Origin: Escarpia spicata
Taxonomy: Eukaryota; Annelida; Polychaeta; Sabellida; Siboglinidae
Assembly (NCBI GenBank): GCA_963995525.1
Contig: OZ023206.1
Location: forward strand, 74,120,506-74,184,505
Direction of reading: 5' to 3'
DNA length: 64,000 bases
The position numbers and the translations under genes are program-made. The notes beneath the pieces are model-generated. The model did no database searches, was not told the DNA's origin, and saw nothing but the letters and a program-made list of their open reading frames with translations. Numbering within the stretch: position 1 is the stretch's first letter; each line of letters opens with the position of its first letter. Positions 9,834-21,989 of the stretch are shown here, piece by piece.

Positions 9834-10364
9834 TTAAACAATTACTGGTGTATAAATATTACAAGTTGGCCAAAGTGAACGAGCACTACAGTTTACGATT
9901 GTAAAAAAGAGGGATCTTTTGCTGGCCATTTCCCAGTTTCCAAAAGGTAGACATAAGTTTTTAACAAAGACTTTCCTGCTGAGGTCGGTATTAGACAAGA
10001 ATTTCGTTGATGTTTGTGGAACAAAGTGTTTTGTAGCTTTTGTGTACTCTAGGCAAATCTTGCACGGGTATATAACCAATAGACTGAGAGACACAATCAA
10101 TCTCTACTTTAACAAGAACATCATTCTTGTCCTTTACATTTTCTAGCTCTGGTTCCAGAAAGACTGTAAGGACTCCAATGTTCTCGCCAAACGTACGGAC
10201 TTTCTGGAGTAGCGGCTGAAAGTGATCAAAAGAATTGCCAGCACAACTGACGACTATACTGTGGACATCCTCCTCCTCAACCTCCACGTCGGACTCATCG
10301 TCTCTGCCCGAATGATCATGGGACAAGTTTCTAGTCCCGGGTTCACATGTACTCGATGACCCAA
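9834..10364 (-). pseudogene. HIRAN-like domain exon, frameshifted
   Basis: On the minus strand a good 3' splice site (TTGAATTTTCAG, ending at 10365) opens a frame starting Gly-Ser-Ser-Ser, followed by an acidic linker (ESDVEVEEEDV) and GNSFDHF, EPELENVKDKNDVLVKV, SIGYIP and DLPRVHKSY. The arrangement G-x-S-F, E-P-x-N-x-x-D-x-N-A-I-x-V, I-G-Y-I-P matches the HIRAN fold, a DNA-end-binding module also found in orphan proteins of marine invertebrates. The frame stops at 9991. A neighbouring frame (10100-9834) carries what looks like the domain's last strand (WEMASKRSLFF through WPTCNIY), implying a frameshift near 10000-10050. No other exons are visible. Segmental block D begins exactly at the intron side of the acceptor, so the block may have separated this exon from its gene. 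Confidence 0.4.
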
Positions 10365-10639
10365 CTGAAAATTCAAGCAATATGCTTCAGCATATCTCGA
10401 AACAATTGCATCGAGTCTTAATGTCAAGAAAATGAGCACCACGAATTGGATGTAAATCCCATGGAAGACTTGTTGAAGCATCTACGCATGGTCATGCTTC
10501 CGGAGAGATCGGCTACATTACGGCAACCAGTTGCGCTTCCATCATCTGGCCGTCTTCTTCCGATACGATAAACAAATAATTTGCTATACCAAAAACTAAG
10601 TAATTGTTGTGGTAGTGGTCAATGACCGTATTGATGTAC

Positions 10640-11060
10640 CGTGATACGTGCACTGCGATGTGTTGTCACCAATTGACAATGGTAATTTATTGTCATTCAT
10701 GTACTATGTTTCATCACCAACTGACACTGGTAATTTCATATGTCCACTGCAATCTGTTTTCACCAAATAGCAGTGATAATGTACTGACATACGTCCACTG
10801 CAATGTGTTGTCACCAAATACAAGTGACCATGTACTATTACACGTCCACTGCAATGTGCTGTCACCAACTGACAGTGATAATGTACAATCATACGTGCAC
10901 TGCACTGTGCTGTCACCAACAGACACGGATAATGTATTGTCATACGTCCAGTGCAACGTGTTGTCACCTATTAACAATGGTAATAATTACCATCAATAAC
11001 TTATTTTCATTCATCTACTAATGTGTTTTGTCACAAATTGACAGTGATAATATGAAATGC
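10640..11060. repeat. 51-bp minisatellite
   Basis: Eight or so diverged copies of a 51-bp unit with the landmarks TCCACTGCAATGTG, TTGTCACCAA and CAGTGATAATGTACT. 51 is a multiple of three, which keeps frames open on both strands; these are not genes. The same array is in block D copy 2. Confidence 0.85.
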
Positions 11061-11862
11061 TTACTGCAATGTGCTGCCACCCATTTCTACCCAGGGTAGG
11101 AATTAATCAGGATTTCGTCATAATATACATTAGGCAAAACAATGAAAGCCTTAGATACCAGTCAGCAGTGGAGGGTTGATTTAGTTGTACATAAATGACT
11201 TAATGCAAGCCCTGTTTTGTTGACATACACTAAACCATATAACAAAACGTTAAACATTATAATAACACACATTATTATAATATATTATTGAAATAATATA
11301 TATACTAGAGCATAATAATATAATGTACACAACAAAATGAAACATCATCACATATTATTTATATAACTTCACTTACATGATGTCATATACATATGAAACA
11401 TGTATATTTATGGGTACCACAGCCTCCTTTTTATTATATGCTAGTGAAAAAGATAAACTTTTTTTGATAAGAAATCTCGATCCCAAACTTGTTATGCAGT
11501 ATACTGCTTGATTGTTTCAAGTCATGCTTTAGGTGCCATTAACACTCAGGGTGTAGGGCTGTAGTACTTACATAAAACAACCACCATGATTATTAAGATG
11601 ATCTAATATGTGATGGCCATCATCCAAAACGCTTACTATTAAATCATAAGGGCGTACGCCTAAAATTATCATAAATCTTGCACAACAGTTTACAATTGTA
11701 AGTTTTCAGTATTATTCCATTCTCATTTACGTTGATGTCTTTTAGATATTGTGCGTTAAAAAAACGTGCGTTTTGAATCAATCGTGTAGTTGTTAAAGCC
11801 ATTATGTAAACCCGTTTCTGATTCTGTACAAACTATACTGTAGCCAGACTGTACGCCTAATC

Positions 11863-12676
11863 CAGTGGTTCTCACACTTGTTTGTGCCATTACTGTTACA
11901 GTTCAGGATAGAAATTCACCATAGGACGTGAATGTTGCTGGAGTCCCAGAAACTCTGTCTGAACACTACCAATGTCATCAGGTGTACGTGTCTGTTGGAC
12001 ATAAAATTGGCCATTTTGTACTTGCCTATACTCAGTGTTTCACAGAATCATCTTACAAACACTTAGTTATAATATTGTTTCCAACGTGACAAAGATACCA
12101 AAACAAATCTTACGCCTCCAATTTTACAAATGATGGGTTTGAATTTTTCAAAAAGAATCTGCTATCAGAATTTCCATTGGAGTTAAAAGTTCGAATATTT
12201 AAGCAGCAAAACATATAAATGAGGTAGATCAATTGTAATTCTCAGCCATGTTCTGGCCAAGTTGAGAGAAGTTTCATTTTATTTGTGATACCGGTAAAAG
12301 CTAGAGTTCCTCTCTGATGGCGGCAACATATCCTTTGTACTTGTCAGCTAGTCGTCTTCTGTGTAGAACAGAAATATATCATGAACAGAGTTCGTGTCCC
12401 TTCAAAGAGTATTAAAACGGTGTGAATTTAGGGCATTTGTTTACAGTGGATATCGTGTTCCCAAACTCCGACCTTTCATCTTCAAAATAGTATCTTTGCA
12501 ATATAATTTTCAGTTTTTGAAAACTTCTTCACAACATCATTAATCATGCCTTACGCAAACAAAACACAACCAGCTGATCCACAATTACACAATGACAATG
12601 CCATCAGAAGAGACCCCTGAAATTGCCAAACGACTGCTGACCCAGGGAGCTGTGACACTCTGTTTGAGAACCACTG
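11863..12676. mobile_element. non-autonomous hAT element (Charlie-like ends), 814 bp
   Basis: Left end CAGTGGTTCTCACAC and right end GTTTGAGAACCACTG are inverted repeats of the classic hAT terminus CAGTGGTTCTCAAAC. Flanking octamers GCCTAATC and GCCTAGGC match at 6 of 8; in the second copy the left octamer is GCCTAGTC, 7 of 8, as expected of an aged 8-bp hAT target duplication. No transposase frame survives. Confidence 0.8.
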
Positions 12677-12699
12677 GCCTAGGCTATATTATAATTGTA

Positions 12700-14455
12700 A
12701 TAGGATAATAATGCCACTATTACAATATTATCAATTCCTTATTAGCCCGGCTTTCCAAGGCATGGGCCTACAACATTATCTCCAATATTTGTCTTAATTT
12801 CCTACAATATTTATATTTTTTGTTTATATTAAAACATATTCGCGTGTCATAACCAAGCAACTACTATACATATTACATACTGGCTTATTTGTAACAAAAA
12901 TGAACTGCGGTGAAGATCGGTAATGATAACTTGGCTAACATTGACACTGGGAAGGGCGAGTCCAGTAAGTATATCTTTCGTTTAGCCTTCAAAGCATCGA
13001 AGAATGAAACGTGCGAAAAACAAGCTTTTATGTATAAATATGAACACGACGGAAGAGAAAAGTAATCATAGTTGCTGTAAACACAATATAAGTAAAGGAA
13101 ATCTGATAAATCTTCTTTGCCATTGCATACAAAGAGGTAGGCTGCCATCGTATAGAGACAATAAAACGGCGATGCTAACCAGTTCGCATTCGTTGACTGA
13201 ATGAGGCCGGCTTCAGGTCGATCACTAATAGGATTTTATTGTTGCGTATGTGCGGAGTCTGGCTACCTCCTCTGATTCTCCCTTGTGATGGAACTTAAGG
13301 CAGAGCGAATGTCTGCATTGAATCTGAGTAGTTCCCCAAGGACTAGCCACAAAAAGAAACTGTGCATGATACAAATGTCATTATATTGTTTAAAAAAAGT
13401 GGTTTAAACTGTCCACAAAAAATTTTGATCTAAGTGTAACATTTATGCCATTATTTTCACGTGACAATAACACGATGGCTTTAATGTTCATGCTTAGTCT
13501 TTAGTGTCAAAGTTTCAGCGGCAAACTTGAAAGTCACAAGATTACTAACGGGTGTGTCCTCCATATGCGTTGATCACTGCAGTGCATCGGCACCTCGTTG
13601 ATGAAATAAGATGGGTACGCCACATTTGTGGAATGTCAGGCTTGTGCTTCGTGTGTTTTTCCAGTTGGTTGTAACAGCAGCTCTCCAAACATCTGCTTTG
13701 TGTAGCTACAGGCGCATTTTCTTTGTTTTTACACAATGGCGTTGCCTGACCTTGCATTATGTAACTTTCCAATGAAAGTATAGTATAGTCTACATATTCC
13801 TGTTTCATGTTAATCGACATTAAGCAAAATCAATCCATTGCATTACATTTCGGTGCCCCCCTTCCTATGCACAGTTTCTATTTGTTGCTAGTATATATTT
13901 TCAGCTGTGAATACTGTCGTTGGTTTCCAAATGTAATATTTGGTATTTTCGACATAAATTTTGTGCACTTGTTGCATATCGCACAGGTGTATCCAGAGAG
14001 CCCGAGGTGCACGTGTCCCTAGACCTTTATAATTTGACCAGTCACTAGACTTTTTTTCAATGTGCCCCCATATTGCCCCATAATCTTTTCGAATATGTTC
14101 CTTTCAAGATAAAAATAAGGTGAAGTTACGGAGGGATGGCGGCAAAAAAATCAACTGCAAATAATATAATTATGTAAAGATGTTCCCGTTTATGTGGATA
14201 ATGAGTTGTTCGAAACGTAAAATGCAACGTGCTCGTAATCAGTAACATAACAATCGCAAGAATTCTTCGACAAAACGGCCCTTTTGTTATGGATTTGGCA
14301 ATATGGAGAAGACACAGACAGAATAATGATTATGTCTACCCTCGTAACAATAGCACAGCAAGACACATATCGTTTAACAATTCAACACTGTGTTGGTTAG
14401 GGCCTATCAATGGACAAACAACGAGTATCTGCGAGCACGCCATGATGTTTAAATT
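12700..14455. other. no gene recognised
   Basis: AT-rich. Short open frames of 60-90 codons exist on both strands (12885-13148 minus, 13545-13820 minus, 13807-14022 plus), but they show no family signature, no low-complexity protein bias and no splice context I can defend. Confidence 0.4.
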
Positions 14456-14459
14456 ATTA

Positions 14460-15068
14460 TTATTATAAAGCATTCATAGAGCGCCGTGTGTCCGGATAAC
14501 AAATCTGCTCAAAGGCGCTGACAATCGTAGAGTATAAGTAAAATACATTAAATGACCTAAAACATATTAAATAGAAAGGTAAACGAATATGATTTAAAAG
14601 TAGCATATACAAATTACATAAAATGTCAGTTAGATAAACCTGAATAAAAATCAATATATATATATTTACAAGTGTATATATTATACATAAATTAAATGAA
14701 TTAGCCGTTTAAATACCTAAAATAAATAATGTGCTTAAATAAAATTGTATAAATGCATATAATATGCTAATTAAAAAAATAATAATAAATAACTGCAACC
14801 TAAGTACATAACCGATTGTCAATATTGCACAAATGTCACTGATGCGGACGGCAAAGTACTTTGCTGCGGAATTCTGTACCATCTACAGCTTTCGCAAGTG
14901 CATCTCCGGCAGACCATATAACACTGCGTTGCCGTAATCAATACGTGACATGACCAAGACGTTAACAATGGTTCTGCAGGCATTAGTGGTAAGACATTTC
15001 CGAAATAACGCGATGCTTCGGAGGTGACAATATGCCACCTGGCAAACACGACGCGCTTGATTCGACAT
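14460..15068 (-). mobile_element. 5'-truncated LINE, family 2 3' end
   Basis: The minus strand has the last part of a reverse transcriptase ORF (QARRVCQVAYCHLRSIALF, then MSRIDYGNAVLYG) followed by a 3' UTR that matches 40036-40405 of the plus-strand LINE (CGATTGTCAGCGCC, TTGTTATCCGGACACACGGC) and a terminal TTATAATAATAATAAT tail. Frames are broken, so it is dead. Confidence 0.75.
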
Positions 15069-15599
15069 CGACGAAATACATGTAGTAATGTAATTTGTTT
15101 TCTAACATTTGGTCAATATTACTGCCGCGACTAACAATTAACTACCAGGCATCATTTTGCTAGAAGTGATAATAATATTGAAGGTATGTTGGAGCCGGTT
15201 TTTATTGTTACCCCGAGAACCCTAAAAGACATACCAAATTTGGTATATTTTGAGCATTATCATTCAAACGTTGCAGCTAAGCAAGCTAACGTACACTCCC
15301 ACCTCCGCGTAACGCTTCATCACGTCGACCCGTAGATCTACATCCCAACTCCCAGAGTAGCGTGGGCTACGTGGTTGACCGCAACGGTGTCGCTGTTTAA
15401 TGACATACTTGTCTTATCATGTTGTAGACAATTTTACGAGCAGCTACAATTGAATAGGTTCGAACGGGTTGCCGAAAACACAAATTTATTCAGGTGGGCC
15501 TATGCACTAAAGATTAGCCTGCTTGACTACCTAGTCCAGGAAACTCTTGCCTACAGTAAGATATGAGAAATCAAGCTGTTCATGTCATGTCATCAACAA

Positions 15600-15940
15600 A
15601 CGTTGTGAGGCGTTACACAGACAGAACATATCCAAAGAAGCATTTTTATTGTGAAAATCACATTCACGAACACTGTTTTGTGTATGTGGTGCATTTGAAA
15701 CATTTCACATCGGTACAAGTACCCACAAACAACAAACATATTTAACATACTACTGTTTCTGATCTGTTGTCCACACGTATCACACCTTAAATGTGATATG
15801 CGAATGTCAAATTGTTTTTTCCTAAACCATTCTATAAAAATTACTGAGAAAATATGTTACATCTCAATCATTTATTAACAATGCGAGTGCGCATGTCCGA
15901 CTTAAAATTGCCACTTTTTGTGAACTGGAAGCCACACGTA
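15600..15940 (-). pseudogene. decayed zinc fingers downstream of the copy A ORF
   Basis: Past the stop codon the minus strand still spells finger remnants: DTCGFQFTKSGNFKSDM, then RCDTCGQQ further on, with missing Cys or His residues and stops between. The equivalent stretch in copy B (55484-55732) is in one open frame. The ancestral array was therefore longer at its 3' end. Confidence 0.6.
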
Positions 15941-17317
15941 TCAAGTTGGCTCCAGTTCATTATGAGAACAGCCACGTAATTTCAAATCGAACCGTGCGCC
16001 AAATGTATCACATTTGTAAGGTTTCTCCCCGGTGTGGATACGGACATGCTTCTTCAGATGTCCACTTTGTGAGAAGTGTGCTCCACACGTATCGCATTTG
16101 TAAGGTTTCTCCCCTGTGTGGATACGGACATGCTTCTGAAGACTTCCACTTCGTGAGAATTGTGCTCCACACGTATCACATTTGTAAGGTTTCTCCCCGG
16201 TGTGGATACGGACATGCACCTGCAGACTTCCACTATGTGAGAATTGTGCTCCACACGTATCACATTTGTAAGGTTTCTCCCCGGTGTGGATACGGACATG
16301 CGTCTGCAGACTTCCACTTTGTGAGAATTGTGCTCCACACGTATCACATTTGTAAGGTTTCTCCCCGGTGTGGATACGGACATGTCTCTGCAGACATTCA
16401 CTTCGTAAGAATTGTGCTCCACACGTATCACATTTGTAAGGTTTCTCCCCAGTGTGGATACGGACATGCATCTTAAAATGTCCACTCGTTGAGAACTGTG
16501 CACCACACGTATCACATTTGTATGGTTTCTCCCCGGTGTGGGTACGGACATGCGTCCGAAGACTTCCATTTCGTGAAAATTGTGCTCCACACGTATCACA
16601 TTTGTAAGGTTTCTCCCCGGTGTGGATACGGACATGCGTCCGAAGACTTCCATTTCGTGAAAATTGTGCTCCACACGTATCACATTTGTAAGGTTTCTCC
16701 CCGGTGTGGATACGGACATGCGTCCGAAGACTTCCATTTTGTGAAAATTGTGCTCCACACGTATCACATTTGTAAGATTTCTTCCCAGTGTGGACACGTA
16801 CATGCTTCTGAAGACTTCCACTTTGTGAGAATTGTGCTCCACACGTATCACATTTGTAAGGTTTCTCCCCGGTGTGGATACGGACATGCATCTGCAGACT
16901 TCCACTTTGTGAGAATTGTGCTCCACACGTATCACATTTGTAAGGTTTCTCCCCGGTGTGGATACGGACATGCATCTGCAGATTTCCATTTTGTGAGAAT
17001 TGTGCTCCACACGTATCACATTTGTAAGGTTTCTCCCCAGTGTGGATACGGACATGCTTCTGCAGATTTCCATTTTGTGAGAATTGTTCTCCACACGTAT
17101 CACGTTTGTAAGGTTTCTCCCCGGTGTGGATACGAACGTGGTTCTGTACATTTCCACTTTGTGAGAATTGTGCACCACAGGTATCGTATTTGAAGGTTTT
17201 TTTCTCAGTGTGAATACAGATATGCGTCTTCAGATTTCTAATTTTTGAGAACTGTGCACCACAAGTGTCACATTTGAATGGTTTCTCTACACTACTCGAG
17301 TACACAATCACAGACAT
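15941..17317 (-). CDS. C2H2 zinc-finger protein, 15 tandem fingers, 458 residues
   Basis: Intact frame from the first in-frame ATG (17315-17317; upstream the frame stays open for about 28 codons but has no ATG) to a stop at 15941. After a short leader ending SSVEKPF come fifteen 28-residue fingers of the form YKCDTCGAQFSx5[13 protein letters not shown] and a degenerate sixteenth (CDTF, His lost). Fingers 2 and 3 have lost the first Cys (FKYDTC, YKRDTC). Helix positions -1, 2, 3, 6 vary between fingers (for example QGNK, QGSM, RGST, TGHM, RECR, QGHK) while the framework is nearly constant, the pattern of sequence-specific DNA-binding arrays. No KRAB, SCAN, BTB or other effector domain is present. 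Expected role: nuclear DNA binding, possibly repeat or gene repression; target unknown. It may be only one exon of a longer gene. Confidence 0.8.
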   Translation of the reverse strand: MSVIVYSSSVEKPFKCDTCGAQFSKIRNLKTHICIHTEKKTFKYDTCGAQFSQSGNVQNHVRIHTGEKPYKRDTCGEQFSQNGNLQKHVRIHTGEKPYKCDTCGAQFSQNGNLQMHVRIHTGEKPYKCDTCGAQFSQSGSLQMHVRIHTGEKPYKCDTCGAQFSQSGSLQKHVRVHTGKKSYKCDTCGAQFSQNGSLRTHVRIHTGEKPYKCDTCGAQFSRNGSLRTHVRIHTGEKPYKCDTCGAQFSRNGSLRTHVRTHTGEKPYKCDTCGAQFSTSGHFKMHVRIHTGEKPYKCDTCGAQFLRSECLQRHVRIHTGEKPYKCDTCGAQFSQSGSLQTHVRIHTGEKPYKCDTCGAQFSHSGSLQVHVRIHTGEKPYKCDTCGAQFSRSGSLQKHVRIHTGEKPYKCDTCGAHFSQSGHLKKHVRIHTGEKPYKCDTFGARFDLKLRGCSHNELEPT

Positions 17318-17489
17318 AATTAAACTGTTTTTGTTTCGAACCTTTTCACACACATTATTTTGTATTGTGCTGTTGTCCTCGATGCACTATTGCAAACAAA
17401 CACATAAACGTGTTATCACTAGAGTACGTCATATATGAAGAGTTTCTCACTAGTCGTAGTGTTTACCAAAGTGGCACATTACAGTTTCA

Positions 17490-17719
17490 AAACAACATTG
17501 TTAAAACATTTTCCACAAGTATCACATTTAAAAATCTGTCTCAATGTGCAGCTTTAAACCGTTCCTCGGAAAAGAATGTCTTCCACGTGTGTCAAACAGA
17601 TGTTTCTCAATTGTATGAGAAAGCAAACAAACCTTTATATCTGCTGCACAACTGTCACACTTGAATGGTTCCCCGACACAGGGAGTTGATGTCTGCATAA
17701 ACGCTAAATATTGTGCCAT
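17490..17719 (-). pseudogene. decayed zinc fingers upstream of the copy A ORF
   Basis: The minus strand reads GEPFKCDSCAADI, then HLFDTRGRHSFPRNGLKLH, then in a shifted frame FKCDTCGKCF: three fingers with lost ligands and a frame change at a TTTTTAAA run. The same run breaks the frame in copies B (about 56611) and C (about 41848), so this decay predates the duplications. Confidence 0.55.
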
Positions 17720-18558
17720 AAGTCATTCCGTCACGTTTTCTCGTTTTTGTTTTGACATTGTGTGACGTGCTTCGATGTCCTATGTCGTGCTGGTGCACAC
17801 AACGTGACAGTTGTTGTTGTCAATTCCCGAGAGATTTTTCAGCTTTGATACTTTATTGTTGACAGTTCTGTCACAAACATTTGTGAGTTCTGAAACAAAA
17901 TAAAAGTTAAGTGACACCATCAGACGTCGTTTGAAAAAGGCTAACTATAAACAACATATAATAAAGAACAGTGTGGAAGACCGGGACAATTGTATTTTGG
18001 AGAAACAGGATATATTTATTTGTCGCAAATACACAATAATCGTAATAAAAACCATACAATATGTTGACATTCGAATTGAAGAGGTGATAAATATAAAATG
18101 TATGGTAGGAAAACAAAATAACATGTAATATCTCAGTAATATGTTACTGAGATTAATTATAGTCGCTGTCGTAAGAGCCACTCTGAAAGGCAATTTCATC
18201 GATTGTTTTTAGAAGAATTTGTTTTATTTGACCCAGACATTTCAAATAGTACATACAATACATCCATGTAAAAATTAAATAATACAAATACATAACCTTA
18301 TGGTAAACATGGTATAATGTATGACAAATAACGAAAAGTAGGGTCAGGAGACTCCTCAAGACTGTGGTAGTCGCTATCGAGGAGCCACCTTTTGTAATAA
18401 AACTTTAACTGAATCAATACATCACCTAATCAAATTCTTCCAGAATAAAAAAAAACATAACATGTATGCATGTGTGTAGTGTGAGCAAGCTTACATGATT
18501 ATTGAGTTTGTCGTTTAGGCACTGTTTTTTTGACAAGTTGACAGGTGGTTGTCGGTTC

Positions 18559-21500
18559 TTAATTTTGCATACATATATAGCAATTTTGCCTGGTGCATGT
18601 TACTTGATAGTTTTGTAAAAAATAAAGTTTAACATACTTGGCAAATCCTTGTGAACTGTGTGTACTAAGCTTTTCTTTGACAATATCAGGAATGGTATTT
18701 AATAAAAGTGGCAAATTATGCCTAAGACATTTCTTAGCAAATTCATGTTTAATTTTAAAAGTGTATATTTTATTTTTGACTTGTATTATGATTATGTACC
18801 TCATAGTTAAACATTATCCTCCAGTTTTGTAAATAAACTGGTAAGTCATTATGTAAATATTTATAGTAAAATTTTAATTGTTGTAATTTAAGAATGTCAT
18901 CTACTTTTAACAAGTTGAGTTTTTTGTGAAGTGGTTCTGTGTGGGAAGTATAATTACTTAAGACAATACTTCTCAGGGCTTCTTTTTGAAGTTTTATTAT
19001 TATATTTGATTGATAGCCCCACACCATTATGCAATAATTAATGTGTGGCACTATTAAAGAATTATATATTATTTTAATATGAAGAGGTAACACGTTTCAA
19101 TTTATTTAAAATGCAATTTTTTTAGAACAAGCATTTGATATTTTTTCAGTGTGCTTTTTCCAGTTTAGATTTTTATCTATAATTAAACCCAACAAATTAA
19201 ATTCTTTGACTTTTTCAATATTTGCATTGTCTATCTTCAGAGTGTCTGTATATTTTTCTTTGCCTTTTGAAATGTCATGTATTTCGATTTTGCTATGTTT
19301 AGCGATCATTTATTTATTTTTAGCCATTCATTTATTTTTGAAAGTTCTTCATTTATTAAAGATTCTAAATTTTCGTCATGTATGTTATCGCTGAAAGTGT
19401 TTAGTGTACTTGATAGAGTTATATCATCTGCATACATTATGAAATTAAACATTTTACTGGCTTGTGCTAAATCATTCATATATATGATGAATAACAGGGG
19501 TCCTAAGATTGAACCTTGTGGTACACCTGTTGTTATTGATAACACATTTGATTTTATATTGTCAATTTCCGTATATTGTTTACGATTTGTTAGGTAACTG
19601 CTGAATAATTTCAGATTTGTTCCATGTATACCATAATATTTCAATTTGTCAATTAAAATTAAATGGTCAATGGTATCAAAGGCTTTGGAAAGATCTAGGT
19701 AAATATTAATGGGTATTTCATCCTTATCCAGTTTCGTTATTATTCTATCTATTAATTCTAGTGCTGCGTATTCAGTTGAATGTTTAGGTCGCAATCCATA
19801 GTGATGATCAAAAAAAAGCTTAGTCTTTTAAATACGATAATTGGTCAAAAATAATTTGTTCAAGTATTTTTGAAATAGCTGGTAGAAGAGATATGGGTCT
19901 ATAATTATTGAATACTGCTGGCTCACCTTTTTTATAAATGAGAATTACTTTAGCAATTTTTAGTTTATCAGGGAATATTTCTGTGGTTAATACTTTATTT
20001 GTTATTAAAGTTAAAAATTTGGTTAATGCAGGTTCAAGCATTTTTAGCAGTTTGGTAGATAGACCATCACACCCACAGCTACTTTTGTTGGGTAGATTAA
20101 TTATTGTTCTTTTTGTGGTATCTTCTTCAACATATTTAAATGTAAAATTACAGTTTACTATTTTATTTAGATAATATGAATGATCATGAATGCCTGTGTA
20201 TTCAATATCATTAGCCAGATTACTACCTATATTGGTAAATAATGTATTGAATTTATTTGCAATTTATAATTTGTCTGCCACAATTGAATCGGATTCTTTA
20301 AAATATTTTGGAAATGATTTATTCATTTTATGTTTAGACATGATTTCATTTATAGTTTTCCAAATGTTTTTTATATCAAATTTAAATTGATTAAAACATT
20401 TGTCAAAATATGATTGCTTTCCTTTGCGAAAATTTCTTTTAAAAATACTATTGTAGGTTTTTAGATTAATCAATAATACGCCATATTCAGAAGATTCAGG
20501 GTTTGTGATTTTTAATTGTTTGTAAAGTTTGTCTCTGAATCGTATTGAGGTTAGCGAGCCTCGAGTTATCCATATAGATTTGTTATGTTTATATTTATTA
20601 AATTTCACTAATTTGCTAGTCATATATTTATTTTTAGCTTGATTTATTTCATTGATGATAATGTTATAATTATGGTTTGGATTAGCATTTGAACTTGTAT
20701 CTAATTTTTTTTTATTTCAGAAGAGATTATATCATTTCTGACTTTTAACATAGCCTCTTTATTTTTTTTATTAACTCGTATACATTTTGTAGTATGTTCC
20801 TCTTTTAGAGTAGTCTTCATAAGCATAAAATATGGTTGATGATAAGAATTTGTTTAAATTAATATTCCTGCTGTACTTTTCAAAATATGCTGTCAAATTA
20901 CCAAAAAAATTATCAATAAGTGTACCTGTACATGTTGTGAACCTTGTAGGAAGAGTAATTTGGGGGAAGAGACTAAATGAAGTTAACATGTCAAAGAAAG
21001 TGCTACAGTATTGTTGCTCGTTTATTTTTAGCATATTTATATTGTAGTCCCCTGCAAGAATAAGGTTGTTGTTTTGATGATGTTGCATAGATGATATGAC
21101 CATTGTAAATTCATTTATAAATTCGTTATAGTTTTCATTTATTTCAGTTAAAGGCCTTGGAGGTCGGTATATATTTCCTATAGTGACTGTTTGCGATAAG
21201 CCTCCTCCATTTACTTGTATTATTTGTCCCTCCCATTGTTCATACATATTTAATTTCATCTTTACTTCATAATCAAAGTGTTTATCTATACATATTAATA
21301 ATCCCCCTTTGGTGCTGCAAATTTTTCCTTGGGATATACAGTTATATCCATTTAATTGAATTAGTGATGTCATCATTATCAGATAACCAACTCTCTTGGA
21401 GACATATTATGCTAAATTTAAAATTTAAGCAAGACAAGTCATTTACAAATGCCTCGAGCTCACTAAACTTTGCATTAATGGACTGTATATTTGAGCTTAG

Positions 21501-21686
21501 GATACTGAAATGTTTATTTTTGTTTTTAACTAACAAACAACAATTTTCAAAATCATAATATGACGATCGGCGTATTGTTGGCAATTCATTATTTTCATCA
21601 ACAGTATTAATGATGTTTAGAATATTATTTAGACAATTATTTGTAATACCACCTGTACATTGGAGAAAAGTTTCGTCAGTTATCAT
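18559..21686 (-). pseudogene. LINE ORF2: APE endonuclease and reverse transcriptase, frameshifted
   Basis: Read from 21686 downward. The endonuclease part has SSNIQSINAKFSELE, ICLQESWLSD, GGLLICI, NIYRPPR and LAGDYNINML. A frameshift near 21360 separates the first two motifs from the rest. The terminal S-D-H motif reads SYHQPYFM in a shifted frame near 20850, so its catalytic Asp is lost. A linker with KSIWITRGSLTSIR leads to reverse transcriptase: NNYRPISLLPAISKI (20041-19820), LDLSKAFDTIDH, GVPQGSILGPLLF and the intact catalytic MYADDITLS (19794-19306), then thumb and C-terminal parts (19309-18559) with NLNWKKH. At least five frame breaks are present. The motif set places it in the jockey/CR1 group; the clade within that group is not decided. 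Confidence 0.8.
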
Positions 21687-21989
21687 TTCAGTGTATTTAA
21701 AATTTTAATGAGACCAGCATATTTTCAATGTGCAGTAATGTTTCAATGAGAGTGTGCGCCTTTAATGTTTGAGTTACTAGATTTTTTTAAATAATATTTG
21801 TATTTTGTTCATGTAAAGCTAAAGCGGAGCATGATAAGTAGCTACTTCAAGTGTCAGAGATAGAAAAGAAACAGATTATGTTTAGACAAAATACAAGAAA
21901 AAAAGGCGATGTAATAGAAAAAAGTCAGGACCATTTGACAAGATGGCCCGAGAAAAAAAAAAAAAAAAACTTAAGAATAAAACTATTTC

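Larger units (their letters stand above)
10373..12684. repeat. segmental duplication block D, copy 1
   Basis: From TCAAGCAATATGCTTC onwards this block aligns collinearly with 34686-36929, including a short minus-strand open stretch, the 51-bp minisatellite and the hAT element. The flanks of the two copies are unrelated. Confidence 0.85.
15425..18206. repeat. zinc-finger duplication unit, copy A, left part
   Basis: Aligns with 40406-42420 (copy C) from ACAATTTTACGAGCAGCTAC and with 55398-57290 (copy B) from ACATATCCAAAGAAG. The unit is interrupted at 18206 by a full-length LINE and resumes at about 23707. Copy A has an extra ~85 bp at 15543-15627 absent from C. Confidence 0.85.

Noticed and set aside
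10622..10999. 125-codon plus-strand frame and overlapping minus frames in the 51-bp repeat
   Set aside because: The period is a multiple of three, three frames are open at once, and copy 2 does not keep the same one.
16054..17193. Long open frames of 374 and 234 codons overlapping the zinc-finger ORF in other frames
   Set aside because: They are products of the 84-bp repeat; only the 15941-17317 frame spells C2H2 fingers.
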